From the NCBI GenBank assembly GCA_945874225.1, contig CAMCFT010000012.1, positions 1-64,000 on the forward strand: DNA of 64,000 bases, written 5' to 3'. Under the pieces are notes generated by a model. That model worked only from the letters and a program-made list of their open reading frames with translations. It was not told where the DNA came from and did not search any database. The number at the start of each line of letters is the position of its first letter. The first letter of the stretch is position 1. The position numbers were made by a program, and so were the translations under genes. Shown here one piece after another: positions 1 to 10,100 of the stretch. This DNA comes from Flavobacterium psychrophilum (lineage in GTDB: Bacteria > Bacteroidota > Bacteroidia > Flavobacteriales > Flavobacteriaceae).

Positions 1-2700
1 ATTGCTACCAATGCTTCAGCGATTTCAGCAGAAACTACAGCAAGAACAGATGGAGATGTTGCTAATGCAGCATTAATTTCAGCAGAGACATCAGCCAGAA
101 CAACAGCAGATGGCCTTCAAAATACAGCTATTGCTACCAATGCTTCAGCGATTTCAGCAGAGACATCAGCCAGAATAACTGCAAATGGTCTTCAAAATAC
201 AGCTATTGATGCTAATGCTTCAGCTATATCAGTAGAAACTACAGATAGAAAAAATGGAGATGCTACCAACGCTTTAGCTATAGCAACAGAAACTTCAGCA
301 AGAACTGATGCAGATGCTACTCAAAATACAGCTATTGGTGCTAACGCTTCAGCTATAGCAACAGAGACATCAGCTAGAACGGCTGCAGATGGTCTTCAAA
401 ACACAGCTATTTCGAATAATACAGATGCAATAGCAACAGAAACTACAGCAAGAGCAGCTGCAATAACAGCAGAAGCTTCAGCTAGAACGGCTGCAGATGG
501 TCTTCAAAACACAGCTATTGCTACAAATGCTTCAGCGATAGCATCAGAAACTACAGATAGAAAAGCTGCAGATGGTCTTCAAAATACAGCTATTGCTGCC
601 AATGCTTCAGCGATAACAGCAGAAACATCAGCTAGAACTACTGCAGAAGCTACACAAAATAGTGCTATTGCCTTAAACACAGCTAAAACTGGTATCACTC
701 TAGCACAAGCTACAGCTATTACTACAAGCACATCTGATATTTCAACTCTTAAAACAGAGCAGACTACACAGAATGATGCTATTGCCTTAAACACTGCTAA
801 AGTTGGATTTACAGATGCTTTAGTTGCAGCCAGCCCAGCTGTTGCAGCCAACACTGCTAAAATAGGAATCACTCAAGCACAAGCTACAGCTATTACTACA
901 AGCACATCTGATATTTCAACTCTTAAAACAGAGCAGACTACACAAAATGATGCTATTGCCTTAAACACTGCAAAAGTAGGATTTACAGATGCTTTAGTTG
1001 CAGCTAGCCCAGCTGTTGCAGCAAATACTCTTAAAGTGGGTATCACTCAAGCACAAGCTACAGCGATTACAGCAAGCACATCTGATATTTCAACTCTTAA
1101 AACAGAGCAGACTACACAAAATGATGCTATTGCCTTAAACACTGCAAAAGTAGGATTTACAGATGCTTTAGTTGCAGCCAGCCCAGCTGTTGCAGCAAAT
1201 ACTCTTAAAGTGGGTATCACTCAAGCACAAGCTTCAGCGATTACTACAAGTACATCAGATATTTCAGCTCTTAAAACAGAGCAAGCTACACAGAACACTG
1301 CTATTGCCTTGAATACAGCTAAAGTTGGAATCACTTCCGCTCAAGCCGATGCAATTGTAGCTAACACTGCAAAAACAGGAATTACTGTAGAACAAGCTTC
1401 AGCGATTACTGCAAGTACAACTGATATTTCAGCTCTTAAAACAGAGCAAGCTACACAAAACAGTGCTATCGCATTGAACACTGCAAAAACTGGAATTACT
1501 GCAGAACAAGCTTCAGCGATTACAGCAAGCGCATCTGATATTTCAATTCTTAAAACAGAGCAAGCTACACAGAATAGTGCTATTGCATTGAACACTGCAA
1601 AAACTGGAATCACTACTGATCAAGCTTCAGCGATTACTGCAAGTACAACTGATATTTCAACTCTTAAAACAGAGCAAACGACTCAGAATAGTGCTATTGC
1701 CTTGAACACTGCTAAAATTGGAATTACTTCAGCACAAGCTACAGCTATTGCTTCAAGCATAACTGATATTTCAGATATTAAAGCAGAGCAAACGACTCAG
1801 AATAGTGCCATTGCCTTGAACACTGCTAAAGTTGGTATTACTTCAGCACAAGCAGCTACAATTGCAGCAACAACTGGAATCAACACAGGCGACCAAGACA
1901 TTTCAGGAATAGCTACCAATGCATCCGCAATTACAACACTTCAATCAGAGCAAACGACTCAGAATAGTGCTATTGCAGCGAACACTGCTAAAGTTGGAAT
2001 CACTTCCGCTCAAGCCGCAACAATTGCAGCAACAACTGGAATCAACACAGGCGACCAAGATATTTCAGGAATAGCTACCAATGCATCTGCAATTACAACA
2101 CTTCAATCAGAGCAAACGACTCAGAATAGTGCCATTGCTTTGAATACTGCTAAAGTTGGAATCACTTCCGCTCAAGCCGATGCACTTATAGCAAACACTG
2201 CTAAAACTGGTATTACTCCAGCACAAGCAGCTACAATTGCAGCAACAACTGGAACCAACACAGGTGACCAAGACATTTCAGGAATAGCTACCAATGCATC
2301 TGCAATTACAACCCTTCAAGCAGAGCAAACGACTCAGAACAGTGCAATTGCAGCGAACACGGCTAAAGTTGGTATTACTCCAGCACAAGCTGCTACAATT
2401 GCAGCAACAACTGGAATCAACACAGGTGACCAAGACATTTCAGGAATAGCTACCAATGCATCCGCAATTACAACACTTCAAGCCGAGCAAACTGCTCAGA
2501 ATAGTGCCATTGCAGCAAATACTGCTAAAGTTGGAATCACTTCAGCACAAGCAGCAACAATTGCAGCAACAACTGGAACCAATACAGGGGACCAAGACAT
2601 TTCAGGAATAGCTACCAATGCAGCTGCAATTACAACACTTCAAGCCGAGCAAACTGCTCAAAATAGTGCCATTGCAGCGAACACCGCTAAAATAAGTAAT
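1..2700 (+). repeat. Degenerate tandem coding repeats inside the fibre-like gene
   Basis: Two repeat styles follow each other in the same frame. The first part has short units built around GCAGATGG-CTTCAAAATACAGCTATT. From about 1840 there are longer units of about 54 codons, each containing AACACAGGCGACCAAGA or close variants and GGAATAGCTACCAATGCA. The units differ mostly by synonymous or conservative changes. Copy number in an assembly of such sequence is uncertain. Confidence 0.8.
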
Positions 2701-3450
2701 ATTACACACACAGGTGATGTTACCGATGCAAGTGGAGTTTTAAAAGTAACTAAAATAAATAATGTTGCTTTGTCAGGATTGGCTACAGGTATTTTGAAAA
2801 ATACGACTTCAACTGGTGCTCCAAGTATTGCAGTTGCGGCTGATTTTCCAACTTTAAATCAAGACACGACAGGTGACGCTGATAATGTTACCGGTACAGT
2901 GGCTGTAGCAAATGGAGGTACAGGTCGAACATCTAATACAGAGGGTGGAGTAATCTTCGGAGCATCTGCTACTGCACAAGGTTCAACAGCGGTTGGCACA
3001 TCAGGACAGGTTTTACAATCTGCTGGAGCAGGTACACCTGTGTGGGTGAATGGTGGTACTATGATGCTTACAGGGAACACTAGGGATGTGAGGAATGATG
3101 AAGCATCTGTTTTTTTTCCGGTTATGGGATATGGTACCCGCCAGGCCACTAGTCAAAGTGCAGGAACTAGAACGCTTATTTCACGTGATGGTACAATTGG
3201 AAATTTATATGTGAGGACAAATGTTGCTCAAAATAATGGTAGAGGTTATATTATAACTATTAGGAAATATATATCAAATAGCGCATCATCATCTTTTAGT
3301 GTTACTATATTGGGTAGTACAACTTTAGGCAGTAATACAACTAATTCCTTTGCTGTAGAGGCTGGTGATGAAATTGAAATTCAAATCGCACCTACAGGAT
3401 CACCGAATAATGATAGTAGATTTAGCTGGGCTGTTGATTTTACGTATTAA
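1..3450 (+). CDS. Repetitive fibre-like surface protein, 5' end outside the window
   Basis: The reading frame is open from base 1 to the stop at 3448-3450, so the start lies upstream; 1149 codons are visible. Roughly residues 1-900 are degenerate tandem repeats rich in Ala, Thr, Ser, Asn and Gln. Early units centre on TADGLQNTAI and later ones on QNSAIAANTAKVGITSAQA. Regular small and polar residues suggest a long coiled or trimeric fibre. Around residue 965 comes a VANGGTG motif followed by GQVLQSAG, a segment common in phage-tail-fibre-like and Bacteroidota surface proteins. The last 130 or so residues are non-repetitive and look beta-rich, possibly a jelly-roll tip, which is inference. There is no obvious T9SS sorting domain at the C-terminus. 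The next genes encode a secreted protein and a PorP/SprF protein, so a cell-surface role is likely. A phage origin is the alternative, but no other phage genes are visible. Confidence 0.7.
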   Translation: MATNASAISAETTARTDGDVANAALISAETSARTTADGLQNTAIATNASAISAETSARITANGLQNTAIDANASAISVETTDRKNGDATNALAIATETSARTDADATQNTAIGANASAIATETSARTAADGLQNTAISNNTDAIATETTARAAAITAEASARTAADGLQNTAIATNASAIASETTDRKAADGLQNTAIAANASAITAETSARTTAEATQNSAIALNTAKTGITLAQATAITTSTSDISTLKTEQTTQNDAIALNTAKVGFTDALVAASPAVAANTAKIGITQAQATAITTSTSDISTLKTEQTTQNDAIALNTAKVGFTDALVAASPAVAANTLKVGITQAQATAITASTSDISTLKTEQTTQNDAIALNTAKVGFTDALVAASPAVAANTLKVGITQAQASAITTSTSDISALKTEQATQNTAIALNTAKVGITSAQADAIVANTAKTGITVEQASAITASTTDISALKTEQATQNSAIALNTAKTGITAEQASAITASASDISILKTEQATQNSAIALNTAKTGITTDQASAITASTTDISTLKTEQTTQNSAIALNTAKIGITSAQATAIASSITDISDIKAEQTTQNSAIALNTAKVGITSAQAATIAATTGINTGDQDISGIATNASAITTLQSEQTTQNSAIAANTAKVGITSAQAATIAATTGINTGDQDISGIATNASAITTLQSEQTTQNSAIALNTAKVGITSAQADALIANTAKTGITPAQAATIAATTGTNTGDQDISGIATNASAITTLQAEQTTQNSAIAANTAKVGITPAQAATIAATTGINTGDQDISGIATNASAITTLQAEQTAQNSAIAANTAKVGITSAQAATIAATTGTNTGDQDISGIATNAAAITTLQAEQTAQNSAIAANTAKISNITHTGDVTDASGVLKVTKINNVALSGLATGILKNTTSTGAPSIAVAADFPTLNQDTTGDADNVTGTVAVANGGTGRTSNTEGGVIFGASATAQGSTAVGTSGQVLQSAGAGTPVWVNGGTMMLTGNTRDVRNDEASVFFPVMGYGTRQATSQSAGTRTLISRDGTIGNLYVRTNVAQNNGRGYIITIRKYISNSASSSFSVTILGSTTLGSNTTNSFAVEAGDEIEIQIAPTGSPNNDSRFSWAVDFTY

Positions 3451-3581
3451 GAATTTTTATCAATCTTGTTTAAAGTGTCCTTAAATGGGATTAATTTAAA
3501 TTAAGACTGATTTTAGATAAGAATAAATGTTTGTAACAATCATAAATTACAAAAAACAAAGTGATTTAATAAAATGATACA

Positions 3582-5156
3582 GTGAAAAATATATATATCC
3601 TACTATTTGCACTACTGGCAATGGCCAGTACAGCAAATGCGCAAACCATCGGTAGAGAGTTGATCTCCAATGGCGGAGGAACTTTGTCGGGTGGGGGCAG
3701 CCAAATTACTTTTTCCATTGGCGAAACGTTTATCCCTTCGCTGGGTGGTTCTGCTATGCTAACGTCAGGTTTTCAACAGCCAGGGGAGCAAATTACGACT
3801 GGTAGCGTGGCGGCTTCAATAAATGCAGGAAGTAGTTTTGATCTTCCGTACACTGCCACTGATATTGGAGGGGGAAATACGTTTACAGCTCAGTTAAGTG
3901 ACGCGGTCGGTAGTTTTGCAAATCCGGTGAACATTGGTTCACTGTCTGGTAATGCTTCTGCAGGGGTGATTAATGCAATGATTCCTTCTAATGTGATTAC
4001 TGGTAACGGATATAGGATTAGGATAACGAGTAGTTCGCCAGCTTTTATTGGTAAGGATAACGGTGCTAATATTATAATTAACACACCACCAGTTATTGCT
4101 GCTTTACCTAGCGTTTCAACGATTAGTTGTCCAGCTACGCCAAGTTTTGCAGTAGCAACAGCAGCAAATGATTCGGGTAGTTTAATTAGCTTAACTTTTG
4201 CCGATGTTAAAACAAACGGTGCTTGTGCAGGTTCTTATTCTATAACTAGAACGTGGACGGCTACGGATACTTTCGGAAACGCTTCAACAGCTTTGCAAAC
4301 TATCAATGTGGAAGATAAAACAGGTCCTACGACCACTACAGTATTCGACGCAACAGTAAATGTTAATTGTGATGCGATTCCTGTGAAACCAGAATTGGTT
4401 TTTGTTGATAATTGTTCAACAGTAGTGTCGCCAGTTTATACGGAGAAAATTACCAATAAAACAGAAACATCGTATTCCATACAAAGAGAGTGGAATGTAG
4501 TGGATGCTTGCGGAAATTCTTCAAAATTCATTCAGGTAGTCAATGTAACAGTAGTTGATGCTATTAAACGAATTGCTAGCGCTGCTTGTAATTCAGATGC
4601 ATCATTAACCGTTAATCTAAATAGTTTACTTCCTGCGGGTAGCCCAACTAATGGTACTTGGATGGATTTGAATAGTTCAGGAGGATTACAAAGTGGTACT
4701 TTGTCCCCATTAAATATTCCTATAGGTGATTATACTTTTGAATACAGACTTGAAGACCCAACTTGTCCTAGAAGCGTATTTATAGATATCAATATCAACA
4801 GTGATTGTGGAGGTATAGTATTGGGTTGTGGAACAATCTTTGTACACAATGCTTTCTCACCAAATGGAGATACTGTAAATGATAAATTTATTATTGATAA
4901 TATTGAAGATGTTGTTTGTTACCCGGAAAACTCGATAGAAATTTACAACCGATGGGGCGTAATGGTTTATGAAACCAAAAACTATAATAATGTAACCAAT
5001 GTTTTTGATGGTGTATCAAAAGGTAAATCAGCCATTAACGAGAAATCAGGACTGGCAACCGGAACTTATTTCTATATCTTGAATTATACTTCTGTTGATG
5101 GGAATGGTATGATTCAAACGAATACGAAAAACGGTTATTTATACCTTTCAAAATAA
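3582..5156 (+). CDS. Secreted protein with gliding-motility-type (T9SS type B) C-terminal domain
   Basis: The 524-residue protein starts at a GTG: the nearest upstream ATG, at 3574, runs into a stop after two codons, while the GTG opens directly onto a signal peptide ending ANAQT near residue 21. The N-terminal part has the ISNGGG...GETF...SGFQQPGE pattern common in Bacteroidota surface proteins. Mid-protein segments with paired Cys and TWTATD-like strands resemble HYR/Ig-like modules. The last 100 residues begin FSPNGDTVNDKF and continue with EIYNRWGVMVYE, the signature of the gliding-motility-associated C-terminal (type B) sorting domain. Such proteins are exported by the T9SS and anchored at the cell surface. 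The following gene encodes a PorP/SprF-family protein, the usual partner of type B cargo, so the two probably work as a pair. Confidence 0.85.
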   Translation: MKNIYILLFALLAMASTANAQTIGRELISNGGGTLSGGGSQITFSIGETFIPSLGGSAMLTSGFQQPGEQITTGSVAASINAGSSFDLPYTATDIGGGNTFTAQLSDAVGSFANPVNIGSLSGNASAGVINAMIPSNVITGNGYRIRITSSSPAFIGKDNGANIIINTPPVIAALPSVSTISCPATPSFAVATAANDSGSLISLTFADVKTNGACAGSYSITRTWTATDTFGNASTALQTINVEDKTGPTTTTVFDATVNVNCDAIPVKPELVFVDNCSTVVSPVYTEKITNKTETSYSIQREWNVVDACGNSSKFIQVVNVTVVDAIKRIASAACNSDASLTVNLNSLLPAGSPTNGTWMDLNSSGGLQSGTLSPLNIPIGDYTFEYRLEDPTCPRSVFIDININSDCGGIVLGCGTIFVHNAFSPNGDTVNDKFIIDNIEDVVCYPENSIEIYNRWGVMVYETKNYNNVTNVFDGVSKGKSAINEKSGLATGTYFYILNYTSVDGNGMIQTNTKNGYLYLSK

Positions 5157-5220
5157 ATCTAAAACAAACCTTAATTCCTAGGGATTCAAAAAAGTTCCTA
5201 GGTTTATAATCACAAAATAA

Positions 5221-6129
5221 ATGAAGACAAGAATACTATTGTTTGCTTTGATGTGTACTGTAACGGTAAGTTTTGCTCAACAAGATGCGCAATATACACA
5301 ATACATGTACAACACAATCAATGTCAATCCTGCTTATGCAGGCTCAAAGGATGTTATGAGTATATTCGCCTTACATCGTTCGCAATGGATGGGAATAGAT
5401 GGAGCGCCGGTTACAAATGCAATATCCATCAATGCGCCAATAAAAGGGAGTGATATAGGTATAGGGGCATCGCTGATAAATGATAATATTGGTCCAACAC
5501 AGGAGAATACTATCTCAGCGGATTTGTCCTATACTATTAAAACTTCGGAGACTTTTAAACTCTCTTTTGGGGTTAAAGCCACGGCCAATTTATTTAATTT
5601 GGATGCAACTAAATTAAATCCTGAAAATGCCAACGATGCCAATTTGCAAAACTATAACAAGTTTACTCCAAACATTGGCGCGGGTGTTTACTTGCATTCG
5701 AATAAAGGGTATGTTGGTTTTTCTGTCCCAAACTTTATAGAATCCCAACATTATAACGATAATGAAGTTGCTATTAATAAGAAAAAAATAAATTACTACT
5801 TAATTGCGGGTTATGTATTTGACATGAGTGATGCAGTAAAATTTAAACCTGCTGTACTCACAAAAATGGTAAAAGGAGCACCGATGCAAGTTGATTTATC
5901 AGGAAATTTTTTAATAAACGACAAATTCACGGCAGGTGTTGCCTATAGATGGAATGCTGCTGTGAGTGCGCTGGTTGGTTTTCAAGCCAATGATTCTTGG
6001 TTTATAGGGTATGGTTATGACATGGAAACCACCAAACTGGCCAACTACAATTCGGGTACGCATGAACTATTCTTGCGTTATGAATTGTTCAAGAAAACCG
6101 AACAAACGGAGTCTCCTAAATTCTTTTAA
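5221..6129 (+). CDS. PorP/SprF family type IX secretion system outer-membrane protein
   Basis: The 302-residue protein has a signal peptide ending in SFAQ near residue 19, then the family hallmark QYTQYMYNTINVNPAYAGS at residues 25-43. The rest alternates amphipathic strands ending in aromatic residues, as expected for a beta-barrel, with a C-terminal strand LFLRYELF. Family members sit in the outer membrane and help export or attach cargo with type B C-terminal domains. The gene begins 64 bp after the type B cargo gene on the same strand. The gap holds two CCTAGG palindromes but no convincing terminator, so cotranscription is likely. Which cargo it serves is inferred from adjacency only. Confidence 0.9.
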   Translation: MKTRILLFALMCTVTVSFAQQDAQYTQYMYNTINVNPAYAGSKDVMSIFALHRSQWMGIDGAPVTNAISINAPIKGSDIGIGASLINDNIGPTQENTISADLSYTIKTSETFKLSFGVKATANLFNLDATKLNPENANDANLQNYNKFTPNIGAGVYLHSNKGYVGFSVPNFIESQHYNDNEVAINKKKINYYLIAGYVFDMSDAVKFKPAVLTKMVKGAPMQVDLSGNFLINDKFTAGVAYRWNAAVSALVGFQANDSWFIGYGYDMETTKLANYNSGTHELFLRYELFKKTEQTESPKFF

Positions 6130-6140
6130 TGGAGCTAAGG

Positions 6141-6485
6141 ATGAAAATGAAAATTATATTTTATTAGGTGCTTTTTAGTGTATTTTACGAATTGTGTAGT
6201 TATAGCGAAAGTGGCTCAACCTAATAAGTTGTCCCGGTATAAGTACCGTTTAATGTTGTTGCCTATCCTAATCCATCTTCAGACGATTTCAACTTCTCTG
6301 TAACCACATCGAGTTCAGATACTGTGCTGCTAGAAGTGTTTGATATGTTGAGAAGAATGGTGAAACACATCGAAGCAGAAGATGGTGAACCTATTGTGTT
6401 TGGTAAGGAGTTACCGGCAGGAGACTATATCACCAATGTGAGTCAAGGTAATAGTCAAAAAATAGTTCGACTCATAAAAAAATAA
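6141..6485 (+). pseudogene. Decayed T9SS type A secreted-protein gene: signal-peptide relic plus orphan sorting domain
   Basis: An ATG at 6141 starts a short MKMKIIFY-like stretch that hits an in-frame TAG within nine codons, as a broken signal peptide would. After a further in-frame TAA at 6240-6242, an uninterrupted frame from 6243 to the TAA at 6483-6485 encodes a complete type A T9SS sorting domain with no start of its own. It begins VAYPNPSSDDF, passes through LEVFDMLRRMVKHIE and ends KIVRLIKK. The domain closely resembles the end of the giant protein encoded at 7176-12830 (VYPNPTSYKY, VEVFDMVGRLVKHIE, KTVRLIKQ), and both are followed by almost the same terminator. The simplest reading is a large internal deletion of a related gene. 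Confidence 0.7.
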
Positions 6486-6511
6486 ACACTTTTTAATAAT
6501 AATTCAAATCA

Positions 6512-6545
6512 GAGCCATCCCTTTTTAGAAGGGGTGGTTTCTTGT
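6512..6545 (+). terminator. Rho-independent terminator after the decayed secreted-protein gene
   Basis: CCATCCC pairs with GGGGTGG across a short A/T loop and is followed by TTTCTTG. It is nearly the same hairpin as the one at 12853-12881, supporting common ancestry of the two gene ends. Confidence 0.7.
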
Positions 6546-7175
6546 TTTTCAGAATATCGAAAGTTGTTTCAATTGTAAATCAAATAGTCAATAGTACACA
6601 AATTGAACAGTCTTATGTAAAACCTTCATAATACAAATACAAAAATCTTTATATAGAAAAGAGTTTAAATAAAAACCAAATTTATTTACATACTCTAAGT
6701 ATCGAGGTATTAGTATTTATTATTTTTAAAATTGGATCATCCCTTTTAAACAATTCAAATTGGGAAATATTTTTTATTTTAAATTAATCGAAATTAAAAT
6801 AAACACAACAATACTTATAATTTAAAATAAAAAAAGCTAATTAATTAGAATATAGCTTTTTGACTTATAGTAAATATGATTTTAATTTAGATTATAGGTA
6901 TAATTGTGTAGTTTAAAGTTTTTTTTATGAGTTCATCGAAAAAAAGCACCAACTATATTTTATTTATATAGCTTAGATTTCAAATTCAGGAAAAGTACAC
7001 AATTGAACTACTCTTTTTTGATAAACCTACAAAGTCCCTCAGCGACTTTTTCTAATGTAGATTGATTGCGATAATTTGATTGCGATAGAATTGTGCCCCC
7101 CAATTCTTTTGTATGCAAATTTCCTTTAAGTTGACTGATCCTATTTAGTTAATTAGTAAAGTAAATCATTATTGT
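6546..7175. other. AT-rich intergenic region upstream of the giant HYR gene
   Basis: No credible coding frame is present in these 630 bp. Visible structure: a near-repeat of GTACACAAATTGAAC (6595-6609) as GTACACAATTGAAC (6995-7008), and a hairpin with arms AAAAAGCTA (6831-6839) and TAGCTTTTT (6853-6861) that could end transcription weakly in either direction. The promoter of the giant gene should lie here, but no good -7 box stands out close to the start. Confidence 0.5.
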
Positions 7176-10100
7176 ATGAAGACATTTCTACGTAAATCCG
7201 GAATCTTCGCTATTGTAGTTGTAATAGCAAATTTGTTCTTTTCGAGTGCTGCTTTTGGGCAAACAGTTACAACTGATTTACCAGATTATCCTCCAGGATC
7301 AACAGTGCTAATTACTGGGGCTGGTTTTCAGGCCAATGAAACAGTAAATTTACAGGTAATACACATTCTTGCCAATGGCGATAATGATACCAGTGGAGCC
7401 CACCAGCCGTGGACAATAACTGCTGATGCAAATGGTGATATTTCATCAACTTGGTTAGTGCCACTTGATCAGGACGAGTTAGGAGCAACATTGTATTTAA
7501 CTGCGGATGGGCAAAGTTCATTATTGCACGCGGAGTGGACATTTACGGATGCAATTGGCTTAACTCCTTTTACGTTAGGTACTCAGTCAGGTAATTTAAC
7601 AGTTGGAACGGCTGGAAGCGCAACTTTTGCAGGAAGTATGAAAATCACAGGTGCTCCTTCTCCAATTTCAATAACATTGTCTATATCAGGTCTGCCAGCT
7701 GGAGTTACTTTTTCACCTAGTTCAATTAGTTCAGGAACTGCTAATCCTTATAATTTCACATTAACACTATCTACTACATCAGCTACCCCAACGGGAAATT
7801 ACCCTTTTACGGTTACAGCGTCAAGCCCAAGTGTAACTTCTGCTACTGCTACTGGGACTTTAGCTGTTGTTAACCCTACTGCTGGAATCTATGAAAGTTA
7901 TGCAGTAATGAACTTTGGTGGTTCCGATGTTTATTATGATTTAAATGCTGCAACTGGTCTTACTGATTTTAACGGTGTTAATTTTGGAACTTATAATAGC
8001 AGTCAATCTTTATATCTTGATGGGGCTCAAAACAAAACATACAAATGTTCTTCTCCTTCAGACGTTTCTGCATCAAGCTTATTTTATAGAATTTACCCAA
8101 CAAGTGGAACTGTAGGATCTTTTAGTTCTGGGGTAAACTTACCTTTTAAATCGAATGATGGAGCTACAGGATGCGGCGGACAAAATCAAACTTGGGAAAA
8201 AGCCGATGCAGGAGTTAATTTATTAAGTGGTCTTTGTGATGGTGAATATACTATTGAAATATATACAACGGCAACCATTAATACAGGGACAGCTATCGCT
8301 AACAACAGTGGCGCAAATTACAAAGCAACTTTTTCAATTGATAATACTACTAAATCAGGGATTAATCAAAGTTTCATTGTATTAAATCCTAAAGGTTTAG
8401 GAAATACTTTCTATGATTTAAAAGCTACAACTGGAAATCCTGATTTTACAGGAAGTTTAGGTTCTTTTTGTACCAATGAAACTTTAGTAATTGCTGGTGC
8501 GGAAAATAAAGATTTCAAATGTAGCCCAAATGATATTACAGGTAATTCCTTAAAATATAGAGTATATACTGGAATACCTGGTTCTTTGGCTTTCCAAACG
8601 GTTCCAATTAGTACAGTAATTTCTACCGTAAGTACGGGTTCAACCTGTTTTGATCAAACTTGGCAAAACACTTCAAATACAACGAATATCTTGGCTGGTC
8701 TTGCACCTGGAACTTACACGTTGGAAGTATATACAGAAGCTGCTTATACTTCAAACGGTATTTGTGCTGGTACCCATTTTGCCAATAACGGAGGAGCCAA
8801 TTATAAAGCAACTTTCACTGTAAATGAAGCTCCAGTAATTACTACAACATATTCCAATATTTCAGTTAATAATGATGCTGGTCAATGTGGAGCAGTTGTT
8901 TCTTATGCGGCTGCAATAGCAACTGGAACACCAACTCCAACTATTGCTTATTCAACAGCTTCCGGTGCTTTGTTCCCAGTCGGTATAACTACAGTTACTG
9001 TTACAGCGACTAATAGTTGTGGAGTGGTTACGAAGACATTTACGGTTACAGTAAATGATACAGAGCTTCCAACCATCACTGCACCATCAACAGTAGTTGT
9101 AAGCAATGATGCAAGTCTTTGTACCGCATCAGGAGTTGCTTTAGGTTCTCCAACATTTGGAGATAATTGTTCTGGTTCCACAGTTGCAAACGATGCGCCA
9201 GCAACCTATTCAAAAGGAAACACCACCGTAACCTGGACCGTAACCGATGCCTCAGGAAATACAGCAAGTGCTTTACAAACCGTAACAGTAAATGACACAG
9301 AGCTTCCAACCATCACTGCACCATCAACAATAGTTGTAAGCAATGATGCCGGTCTTTGTACCGCAAGTTCAGTTGCTTTAGGCACTCCAACATTTGGAGA
9401 TAATTGTTCTGGTTCCACAGTTGCAAACGATGCGCCAGCAATCTATTCAAAAGGTAATACCACAGTAACCTGGACCGTAACCGATGCCTCAGGAAATACA
9501 GCTCAAGCAACACAAGTAGTGACAGTAAATGACACAGAGCTTCCAACCATCACTGCGCCATTAACAGTAGTTGTAAGCAATGATGCCGGTTTTTGTACCG
9601 CATCAGGAGTTGCGTTAGGTTCTCCAACATTTGGAGATAATTGTTCTGGTTCCACAGTTGCAAACGATGCGCCGGCAACCTATTCAAAAGGAAACACCAC
9701 CGTAACCTGGACCGTAACCGATGCCTCTGGAAATACAGCAACTGCTTCACAAACCGTAACAGTAAATGACACAGAGCTTCCAACGATTACAGCACCATCG
9801 ACAGTAGTTGTAAGCAATGATGCAGGTTTTTGTACCGCATCAGGAGTTGCGTTAGGTTCTCCAACATTTGGAGATAATTGTTCTGGTTCCACAGTTGCAA
9901 ACGATGCGCCAGCAATCTATTCAAAAGGAAATACCACCGTAACCTGGACCGTAATCGATGCCTCTGGAAATACAGCTCAAGCAACACAAGTAGTGACAGT
10001 AAAAGACACAGAGCTTCCAACCATCACTGCGCCATTAACAGTAGTCGTAAGCAATGATGCCGGTTTTTGTACCGCATCAGGAGTTGCGTTAGGTTCTCCA

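Noticed and set aside
1..3450. Prophage
   Set aside because: Only the fibre-like motifs point to a phage; no capsid, terminase, portal, lysis or integrase gene is visible and the neighbours are secretion genes.
5173..5204. Two CCTAGG palindromes between the cargo and porP/sprF genes as a terminator
   Set aside because: The pairing is short and interrupted and no T run follows; cotranscription is more likely.
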